From positions 62,001 to 126,000 of the forward strand of contig JAVXUO010000853.1 of NCBI GenBank assembly GCA_033065855.1: a stretch of 64,000 bases of DNA. Direction: 5' to 3'. A program made the position numbers and the translations under genes. The notes below the pieces were generated by a model. That model saw only the letters and a program-made list of their open reading frames with translations. It ran no database searches and was not told the origin of the DNA. This DNA comes from Escallonia rubra (Eukaryota > Streptophyta > Magnoliopsida > Escalloniales > Escalloniaceae). Shown one piece after another: positions 23,701 to 35,600 of this stretch (the stretch's first letter is position 1; each line of letters begins with the position of its first letter).

Positions 23701-26700
23701 CTGATTTGATGTGATTGAGGTACACCTTTTATTTTTTATCAGTTAAAATGGACTCCGACATGCAGTGGATATGATGGAAAATATGTTATATGCTGTCACC
23801 TTTAAAGTATCGACTTCTGCTGTTAGAGATTCAACTTTTTTGGTGTCTTCAATGATAACTTGGGTTTCCTTTATGACTGGAGGAGCTTCTTCAATAGCTT
23901 TCCTTGCAGCCTCTCGTTCCTTGACAAGCAATGCATTTGATTCATCCACTTTGTTTTGCATAGCTTCCAAGGAATTCTGCAGCTTAGCTACCTCTTGTGT
24001 TTTTGCTTCTTCCAAGTCAGTCTACAGACACGAGTTCAAACGGTAAGGCTATGCACTTCAAACAAGATTTAACTAAAATAAATCTTTCACCTTCCTTTTA
24101 TGGTCCAATACAAGTAATTTGACGATGTTCTGAGTCCCAAAATAATTATTTGATTGAAAATCAAAAAAGTGTACAGAGAACTATTCTCTTTGTACAAGAT
24201 ATTGCAGCCACTTCAATGAGATTGCCCTAGAAGATGCGTACATCCATGTTGAGGAATACTACGAGAATGTCATCGCAAAATAACTTTACCCGTAGACGTT
24301 TTTCCAACTGTAAACGCCATGTGAGTTCCTCCAGCTGTTTTTCAAGTTTATCCTTGGCCTCTTTGAGTGCACCTGTTTCCCTTGCAGCCTGCAGAGTCGT
24401 GGAGTTGAGGGTCATTTTCAAATTTGGAAGATGTAGATATATCAGAAATTTAGATATCTAGTAGCAAAAGAAGATGTTATTCCTTCTGTCTATGTACTTA
24501 GAATCCGTCTCGAATTTTAAGGCACATGAGAAAAGTGACTTTTAAAATGTATCGTTCACCAACCTAAGCGAAAGTTATATTATTTTGTCTGCATGTAATT
24601 ATATTTCGCAACCCGCAAATCTTCATGAGGTAGCAATGCAAAAAGTGAAACACAGAAGTCCTTTCAACAGATATGGAGATTACTATTGTACACTGGTTAT
24701 ATAGTAGTTATACCAGGGCATAGTTGTTTGGCAAAAGTTAAGAAAAGCTATGTTACATGGACTCTTAAAAATGCGTGAAGTACCCGTGTCAGACACTCAA
24801 TACTTGGACATGGGTATGGGATGTGTCCGACACATCTCATAGGGTATGCCACTAAGAAAACAATATTAAAAGTGTTTCTTTGTTTGTTATTGCTTTGAGA
24901 TGAGATAAGTTTCAATTAAAACAATGTGCGTCACAGAAAATACCTTTTACCTGAGGAGTAACTTAAAAATAGTAATAGATAGAAGTATGTTGCCATGTCC
25001 CCGTGTCTTGGGTTTTGAAAATTAGACAAATCCGATACTTGGACACGTATTCGATTTGGACACTTGTACCAAGTCCATGTAACATAGAAAAAAAGAGACT
25101 TTCAACCGCAGAATAGTATTGACTAACCATTTTAAGCTTCCGCAGCTCTCTCTTGGCAATTCTTCCTCTCCACCTGCATTGTGTAACTACTGAACCTCTC
25201 TTGAGCTTCTTATAATACGTGGAAGCTCTATGACGCCGCCACTGGGCCTATCAAAATATAATAGGTTTCAGAGCTTGGTACACTAACCAGTACTACTACA
25301 AGTCATCTTCCCAACTGTACGGAAGTATGAGCAACAACCTGAATTTTTGTCGCAGCTTTAGTTTGCTTCCGGAATCTGAACCTTTTACGAGCATCCATTG
25401 CACGTATACCTGTTTGTAGAACCAGCACTGAGAGCCGAAGCTTGCTATAGGTTTTTCTGGCTTGGTATCTACGTATGTTTGTCTCAATTTTAACTGCTGC
25501 TGCCTCCCTTTTCATCCTCTCAAAAAGTTTGCAAGCCAGCCAACCTATATGCCGAACAAAAACATGGTTATGGTTATTTCTTGTTCCCTGCCATGTTGCA
25601 AAAGGTAGCGGGAGTAGTTGAAAGTGTACTATCTTCAAACGAGAAAGGCATGACGTTGCAAAATTAACCAATTACCTCTGCATAAAGCTTGCACCAATAT
25701 TGTTGCCTTTCGCAATGCTACAAACTGTTTACGAGCAATATGAGTCCGTATACGTCGTTGTATAGTTTTTGCTGCATTACTAAGGACCTCAGCCCTCCGT
25801 GCATCTAATTCAGCCATCTGACCAGCTCTTAAGAATACCTTTGTCTTGCCTATCTGTAACCATGAAGGGGTCACGACTTATAGCTAGGTCTCACTCCAGA
25901 TTTCAAATAGCTCAAATATAATTATTGCTTAGATTAAAGAAACAGGCGCTAAATAGTACTCCCTCCGTCCCAAAAAAGAATTGATCAAATTTCCTTTTTG
26001 GGCTGTCCCAAAAAAATTGATCACTTTCCAAATTAAGAAAGATCCCATAGGTGTCTTTCCATGTTTACCCTTCTTACACTTTTTTTATTCTATTTCTCTC
26101 TCCACATATCATCCTCCACCAATCCATTTTTCTCTCTCCTGACCCACTTTCTTCCCTCCCTCTCTCTCTTGGGGTAGAATGGGAAACTCATAAAATATAA
26201 CTCATATCCCAAATAAGCGTGCAAGTCAAACACGATCAATTGATTAGGGACGGAGGGAGTACTAACTATATGCACAATTCTTTCCACAACCTTGATGATG
26301 CCAAACATATAGACATGTTAAGTGCGACTTCTACATAATACAAAGAATTAGTACAATCACCAGTTAAAAAATGAGAGTGCTTACTGCAACTAGTATAAAA
26401 ATCTTGGTATTACCTGAAAGCCTTTTAGCCCCTTCTTTTCCAATATCTTTTTGCATGCAACTTTTTCATCATAGCTGATCATAAATGCATTAAACAACAA
26501 GAAACTTAAGAATGCTCAACCAACATATGCCAATTAATGAAGCAAAATCACAAAAGTTTAAAGCAACTCACTTTCCTTCCAAGGCCTCGGTAGCAAGAAG
26601 TCCAAATCTATTTATGAACTCAAAGAAAGGACGGCGAGTAGGATATCCAGCACAGCTGATTCTGATTGCCTCTAAAACACCCTAAAGTTAAAGTATTAAG

Positions 26701-29555
26701 TCAACTAGTTACTAGAAAAAAGTAAAGCCAGATCATGCGTATCTACCCGGCGGGGGAATCCTAAAACTATAAAACCATTAAGATCAAGTGTACTTACGCC
26801 ACAACGCAATTGCTGCATGATGTTGACGTTCTCAAATATGGCAGGTTTCAAAAGATTATTGGGCTTTACACATCTAATGTAGTGAGGTTCCGTAGCATTA
26901 AGGGTCTCCATCAATTGCTGTAGTTGTAGCTGCATCACACGTCATAAGAACATTACTAATCACTTTCTGGAAGAGCTCTAAATATATCATTACAAGGGTG
27001 GTTACTTCAAGGTTTAACTTAAAACACAGCAACAATGATAACCAAAGCAAAGATACCTTAAAACGTGAACCGATTGAAGAAAATTTAGAAGATTTGGTAG
27101 TCTCTTCAGGTATTGGAGGGAATAGGCCTGCTACAAAAGAACATTTGGAAGCACCCAGCAGGTCTTGATGTTCAGGAACCACATAGTCTTTGTTTTTGTC
27201 CAGAAATTGGTCAGATATGTATTGCACCTAAAGATAAATTTATGAAGGAAGAAGTCAGAATGCAAAAACCCTTTACCATAAAGAAATGGTGCTTTAGTAA
27301 CTGAACATACCTCTCCAGCATAATGTGAAATTGTGAAATCTGTTCGAGACAATTTGGGCTTGACAAAGCGTTTGTGATTTTTGAAAGTCTGGTAGAGCTT
27401 GTTCGAAAATGTTTCGTGTGTTGACTTGGGAAACATACTGAAAACAGAAGGCCAGTAATAAGGGCAACATATAACAAATGTGGCTCCAATGATGCAAATA
27501 GAACCTATAAAGGTCAAATATTCTACAACTGATAGAAAAGCATATTATAAGTAGAGGCCACATAATACTGGATACAAAGACAGCTTTTCTGGAAAGAACA
27601 CGATTCTATAGATAATGGAACAAAAATTTATCAGCTTTCTTAAAGGGGAAAAGAACTAGCGTGGCAGTGAAGGAAATTACTATACCAGGCTTCATCAAGG
27701 AGAGCTACGATTCCACCTGGTTTCTGCAACAAGAACAACCATAAATGAGGGAGTTACAATGAAAAACCAAAATATATTTCTTGAACAAAAAAAACCAGCA
27801 AACCTTGAAAATAATCTTTACTACTTATAGAAGTCTGAATGTTGGAAAATCACTTGCTGACACAAATATCAGTATCATTCGAAGAATAAATTTGATGCCT
27901 CGACTGATCATGATAAACTACAATTCTGATGCCATAAATTAGACTAAAAACATACAGTAATTGCACAAGGACATATAAGATATTTATCTCTCTCAAAGAT
28001 GTACAAAATAGTTATGCTAATGCATTTTTAGAGAGATTATCTTGAGAGACCTCTTCTATGATGCTTGTGTGGTCTAGACATCTTTTGAACATGGTACTGA
28101 TGTTTGCAAACCCTCTAATACCTTTCTCAACTTATATAAGCAGTTAACCTGTCCTCTAATGAATATTATTTGCATGAGGTATGCATGACATTCTAGTTAA
28201 AGTAGATCAACTTGATCTGGTTTGGCCAGAGAAAATTTTTCAGACTCCTAACTCCCTATAAGTAATACACAGAAGGTTGGGTTCTCTGATCATTTTTTCT
28301 AATTTGCAGGATTCTCATACCTCCACGGATATTAAACTTTCTTAAGATAGTATAAGTGATCATAATTCCAAGATGACATATATAACATAAAATAAAAGTT
28401 TATTAAAAAGGCTGCAGAAGGCATGAGGTTATTGAACTTTTAGGCCTAAATCTTAGTTGTAGGTGTTGGATTTGATCGGTCCAATCCAATTAAGTGGCCT
28501 AACGGGTCATACTATTGTTAACTATTAATTTGACTTGGATATTAATTAATTAAATTGGCTAAATAACATTATGGGCCTATTTAATTTAGCATCCAATACA
28601 CTAATGACTTATTGTGTATAAAAGGCTTATAGACCCTAATCTCTTAACTTTGATGGACGGTTGAGATTTGGCAGGCTTTAGGGTTGATCCCACTACTCTC
28701 TCTATATAAATATCTTTTCTTCTTGGAGGCTAGGGTATTATTATGTTTTGGCCACTCTTTGCCTCCTAGACTAAAGAAAAAAATACACCACTCTATTCCA
28801 TCATCAAGAATAGAGAAGAGTAGTGAAGATCAATACCAAAGGGTACGTGTTCGCTTCCGCATCTTGGCGTTCTTTCATCATCGGAATAAAACTCTTGGTA
28901 ATCTATGGCTTCCTTCGATTCCGGTGAGTTCGTAACCTTATTGTTCTTATGTTTATGCTATTGTAAGATTCTAATGATCTTGATTATGGGGTCAAGATGA
29001 ATGAAATTATGCCTAACAGTAGGAAGCTCCAGTTAGGAGCTCCACGGGATCGCATCCTACGCCAACATCCAACTTGATCCCATCTGCCGGCGGAGATGCA
29101 AGGAACAAGTGAGAAAGTACTTGAAAATCAAGCCCTTTGTTGACTCAATAATCTGTAAGTGATATAGAAAGATCGCACCTCTAATTCACTAGAACTGGAT
29201 ATGCAGAATCTAATAGTGATTTAAAAACTGTAAACAAGAAAATACACGATAAATAGTTTGAAGTGGAAGAACTTCTTCATAGTCAATTTTATTGCTTTCA
29301 ATACACTCTGATTAAAAAATATCTTTATATCGCCTTGGGGTACTTCTGGAATATATATATTTTTTTAACTGGTAAAAATTTGTGATGCAGGAGTAACTAC
29401 AGAGAAAGTATTATAGCGAGTAATACTGTTCAAGCCTTAGTTGCACAAAGCGGGGACGGAGGCGGGGTAGCGTAAGCACCTGGAAGAATCTAAGGTTGGG
29501 AGCGGCTTGAATAAATAAATGCGTAAAGAGTATTACCATTTGTTTAGTATAGTTT

Positions 29556-29605
<50 letters not shown>

Positions 29606-32600
29606 ACTGATTGACAAGCTCTATTCTCTCGAGGAGGGTAGCTAACAATAACAGACAAGGAGGCTTCAAGGACTTAAAGGAAGAGAGAAACATGAAATTG
29701 AGTTGAATAGGGCTTGACTTTCAGGTACTCTTATCACTTGTTCCATGCATCTCTGTCCAGATGACGGGATCGAGTTCCCATATTAGCTTGGGACGAGATC
29801 CCATGGAACTCCTAACTTGGGATCGCAAAAGCGAGTTTCCGAGAGAGAAACGTCACCATATTGGGAGTTTCGTAGTACTAAGGTTCAAGCTGCTGTTACT
29901 ATTCAAGCTACAGGGGTTTTTTAAAATCCTAAGGGTTTTATTGTCTTTGTAGTTTATTTTAATTATAAGTAGCTGTTCTTGAGATCTAGACTACTCCAAG
30001 GCTACGATTAGAAGTTATTAGGGCTTCTAGCCTACATATAAGATGATAGAGTCGCATCGATCATTACCTAACAGTTTATTAAATCTGTTCCTAAACGAGG
30101 TTTATTCCCCGGTCCTGTTGTCCAGAAGGCAGCCCTAAGGCTGTTAAATCCCTTTGTTCTCTCTCTTTTAATCCTCTATCTACCCTTGATATCCTTTGTT
30201 AGCCTAATTTTACTTAGCTGCGCTACATTTGGAGAGGTGATTATGCATAACACCAAACTGTGCTACCTCGGCAAGCCTCATACACAGATGGTTTCCTTGT
30301 TGGACAAGCATCAAAAGTTCCTCTTCAGCTGGATCTGAAAACCGGCCCTAAAGTGGTAAGAGATTGAGATCAAAGTTGGCAGGAAAAAAAAAAGGTTAAG
30401 CCGAACTTTGACTGTGATTACAAGGACCTTCACGGTTAAATTTTCTGCTCCAAGACCACCGTAATGGCGAAGGCTAGTGGTGCCCGTCTGGGGTGTAATG
30501 CTCCTCCTTGATAGCTTTCCAACCACGTGTAGATCACGTCATTCGGATACCGTATGTCAAAATTATGTCAGTTTTCCTTAAACAGTGCATAGCAGTTAAA
30601 GCCAAACTTGCTCCAAGTGCAACAATTGCTTCCAAATTACTCTCTAATTGTCCTCCATTGTTCCGGAGATATCCGATCAGTGTAATTGAGAAACTCTTCG
30701 ATCACTCGACCCCTTGCTTCCCTCTGACTTCTCTTGCTTCCAACCCCCCCCCAACAAAATACAAACACACACAAATTTGGCCCATGTATATCCATTGTTT
30801 TAATTTTTGAGCCCATGTGTAACCCTATTGGGTGGGAGAATCACCGCCTATAAATGTCTTGAGAAGTGAACAGCAACAGCTGAACTACTTCTCCACCTTT
30901 CTTATTTCCCAAGGCAAGTAGCTGGCAGCCACGTAATGTGCTGAGGACAAAAACTTCAAGTTAAAACCACAACAAAAAGGCTATTTCCACCCATTTTATG
31001 CTACTTATTATTTAGGTGGGCACTAAAACTAGTCATGATCATAGGAAAATCTATTGACTCTATTCTACTAATAGGACTAGAAGGCCGTGATGCAAGCTGA
31101 CAATCAACCAACCATAACCTTTAGTGCTACCTGCTCTGGAACTTCCAGCTCAGTTATCTGGAATCTCCTGGCACATGATCCGAATGAATTATACAATTGT
31201 GCAAGTGATCTATGAGAGTCCCTCCTTGTTTACCAGCGACAAACTAATGATTGACATCTAGTGGGAATAATTAGCACCGAGCAGACCCTGATTTTTGTAA
31301 GAAAAGTTCGGGTGAAAATCTGCAATCTGTTTGCACCAGAATGGTAAGAAGCTCTCACCAAACAATTTCCATGACTCTTTATGTACCATGACTCTTTTGT
31401 AGTTTAAATAGCCATAGTTCTGAAAATGTAGATCTTGCGACCATGTGAATCTGCCGCACCCTCAATCTTGGGTGGGATTCACATGCATTTGCATAATGCA
31501 TGTGGCTTCCAGCAACTCTAGCTTCTTTTTTCCAGACGATGTTATGTCTGACAAGGTTAAGATTTCATATGATTGAATCCCTAGATGCAATAAAAAATAG
31601 AAATACCTTTTCAATGAGATCCAAAACATCTTGGTTATCAACAAATTCAATGTAGCTCCAATCAATCTCCTCTTTGGTATATTCTTCTTGCTCCATCTTG
31701 AAGACGTGCTGAAAATATTACACGCGCTCTAGTAAGAAGCTAACAAACTAAGAGTATATCGAGTTGAAGTGGGAAATACGACCCGAGAGATACCTGGTTA
31801 AAATGTTGCTGCAGCTTCTCATTTGTAAAGTTGATGCAAAACTGCTCAAAGCTGCACACAGCGTATGCTGACATTAGGATGCATATCTTTGAACTACGCA
31901 TGACGGGGTTACCAGTGCTTCACTTCACCTGTTATGCTTGAAGCTCTCAAAACCGTAGATGTCAAGAACACCAATAAGGGATTTTGAGTTAGGATCTTGT
32001 CCAATTGAAATATTGATTTTATCCACCAACCTGCATATCACAAAAGTAAAAAAATGGACAGGCTTCATACACAAGCAGTTTCTCTATTTAAGTACTTTTT
32101 ACCAGAATTTAAATTCTTACCAATCAAACAATCTAGAATATATTGTCTTAGCCAAGCCATCCCTGCTAACTGCTGCACTAAGAGGATCAAGACTGCGCTT
32201 TATAACTTCTTCCGGGGTGATCATCACACGTTTACACAATGCATCTTCCAAGGCGACAGGATCACACCTGAACACACATAAAGTTTGAAGCTATTACGTT
32301 CTGTTTGCTCGCAACCAATTTACCGTGAGAAAAACATTCGCTACGACATGTTATCATCAATCGGTTTCATTGGACAAAGCTGTGGGTCAGTTTTATAAAT
32401 AACATGTCTTGTGTTCTTGACGCCACAATTACGTTATCTAATGAAGCTGAGTGGTGATAATGAGAGCGGTCTAAACTGTCATAACTTTGAACTCGCAGAG
32501 GAGATAGGTAGCTGTGCATACATAAGAAGCTCTGCTGTCATTTGGAGATGAAATTTAGCTTTATCATCTTTTGGAATTGATGAATCAATTTCCTGTCCCT

Positions 32601-32658
32601 TGGCAAAATCAATATTTCCGAGATGGAGAATCGCAGCAATCACTCTGAAAATCGCTTC

Positions 32659-32695
<37 letters not shown>

Positions 32696-35600
32696 GTGCT
32701 TAATCAATGATATGCAACAGGTGATAAATGATATGTAGACGATCTTCCAAAGGCTATACCTGCTCTGTCTTGCTTATACCCACAATATCCATTGCTCTCC
32801 TAGTGGCAAGATACTCGCGGGCATCATTTACGCCAACCAGCTCATAGCATTTTGATTGGTTCAGATAGTGAAATGATTTAGGGTTTGCCAACTTATACTT
32901 CTCAATTTCCTGGTAGCATTAAGAACATTAGCCATAAGTGGTGGACAGACAACTAGTCAGTAAATATGGTATTGGTACCAGAACGAGAACTACCTCCGGT
33001 GGCGCTGCACAAAGAAGGTAAAAGCAGTGGTAGTTTCGCTCGGGATCATTAATTTGGCAAACACGAGATCTCTCTAGAAGGTAAGTCCTGATGGCTGCTC
33101 CTGATATTCTTCCATGCTTATCGAACTGGATCTCGACAAATTTACCGAAACGGCTGCACCATTACCAAAGATAGAACATCAATGTTGAACAGCGAACAAA
33201 ATCTTAAGCAATCCGATGTGTTATCACATATGTCTACACGTACAGACTTAACTTGTAAACATAAAGAGCGGACATGCTATATATTTTTGAATTACAATAT
33301 ACTTACTTGGTAGTCATAAGCAGTTTGCATAATAAGTCATTGACTCCATATATTTGAAGCCAAAATGAATAGTTGGCATATAATCATTCAAAGAACCTAG
33401 AAACGTGATAGTATTCCATAATTGGTAAGATTGTATCACCTGGAATTGTTATTTCTGACAGTTTTAGCATTGCCAAATGCTTCAAGAACTGGATTGGACT
33501 GCACAAAGTATTTTGAATAGAAGGTCAATACGAATCCCTATGAGAATTAATAAAGTGCAGGCAGAAGAAGCATGCATTAACTGAAAATAAAGTATGGGTG
33601 AAGCACTTTCTAAATAGAACTATACGTCATATATCATACTTCAAGGACTTGTTGCTCGACTGTGCGTCCTTCAGTAGCTGCCCGGCCACCCAAAAAGGCA
33701 AGGTACTGCATAAGCATTTTTGTGGTCTCAGTTTTACCTGCTCCACTTTCGCCACTGACCAGGATTGAGTTGCTTTTTCCCTCATTGATCATTGCCCTAT
33801 ATTTACAAAACATTTACCAAATATGATATCCATCATACGAAATAGAATAGCACCCTTGTATTCAGCCTTTTATGTGATGAAAATAACCTGTACGAGACAT
33901 CAGCAACTGCAAAAACATGAGGGCTTAGTTCTCCAAATGGAGCTCCCTTGTATTGTTGCATCATGTGAGCATCGTAAATATGAGGCAGTCTTTGGAATGG
34001 ATTAATTGCAATCAGAATATTTCCAGTGTATGTCTGTAATTATCCATCATGAAAAGACCACGTGTTAATTTAGACCATAGCACAGAACTAATTGAAGAGT
34101 TACCTCAAAAATAGCAAGTGAAGACAGCTTACATAGATTTCATTAAGTTCATATCTGGTTTTTAAATTCTGCAGTACTCCAGGCTCATGCAAATAAGATA
34201 GCTTTGTCATGTCATCAACACCACCAGCAGGAGCTTCCATATCCTTCGGATATATTTTTGATAGTTTCGCAACAACCTTAGAGATAAGCCAGAAAAGTGA
34301 ATCTCAGAATGGGGCTAGATGTGCACCGGTTATAGTACTATATCAATATGTCACCTTCAAGTTGATTGAAACACAGCTAATGAGGCCTACAACCTTCACT
34401 CAAGGTGTGCTAAATCAGATCACTTATCTCTGTTTCTTCTGCTGCACCTCTCAAAAGAACTCTATGGATTTTGAAGTGATCAGGTCCTCGGGAATTTGTA
34501 CTATACGGAGTGAGGTTTTATATGGTGTGGAGGAAGAGAGAACACAGGCGACACTTTCATTGTTTTAGTTCTAGATTATAAGGCATCTTAGTTTTCACTT
34601 GTATCAATAGAGCTCAAGGCTCAAGGCAAGTCATTATGAGTTCTCATTTGATTAAAGTTTGGAGCAAACTTCTAGATGGGAATTTCATAAGCTGGGGGAG
34701 AATGGAAGGAGTAGTAACATCATGCCATCTCTTGCAGCATCAGTTCATTGCACATGGAAGGAAAAGCAAAAGCAGGATGTTCAAAAATAGATAAAGAGGA
34801 AGAGAGTAATTGCCTGATTCAGATACTACATGCAGAAATTTAGTATATTGAAGGATAAGGAAAGAAATCTTCTAATAAAATCTTAAGAAAACCGTAGACG
34901 CTGAAAATACAGCTTTCAAGTGGTCACAGAGAGGAAGTCAATACATACACAATTACATCAAGCTTCTTCAACTAGAGAAGCGGTATAGAAGTATATGTCT
35001 GTACAATGTGAGATAATTGTATTCATTGGAAAATTTAGCAGGGACTCTTTTAGGTAAGTATGGAAGCAGACTTCATACTTCAACATAAGTACAATTTTAG
35101 AAGTCGAAGGCATATTTTTTAGGTTATATACAGTAGCCAGTGGTATATTCGGAAGTGTTCAGCAGCATCCAGGCCCAAGCGTGTAAACTTACAGCGAACT
35201 GAATTTAGAATTAGAAGATGATTTATAAAAAGAGCCGAAGGAGAACCACATTTTTTAAAAAGACAGTAGAAAATGGAAGCATTAACTTATGCCCCAGATA
35301 ATGAACAAGAAAGTAGGAGTATCAGTTGAATTACGCAGAAAACAAAAAATGTATCAACCTTTTGTATCATGCATGATTGATAAGAAGCTAGTGCATTTGG
35401 CTGCTGAACCAGAATGAGGAGACTAGCACTTTAACTTTGCATGCAGCTATTTCAAACTGATGCCATACAAAGATACATAACTCGTGAGGGAATGAAGTTC
35501 CATGAAGTGCAAAGCACCAACCTTTTTCCCATCACTATTCTGGATCTCGACATCTTCCCCATTAATTTTTGTAACATGTCCATCAATCCAAGCAAGAGCC

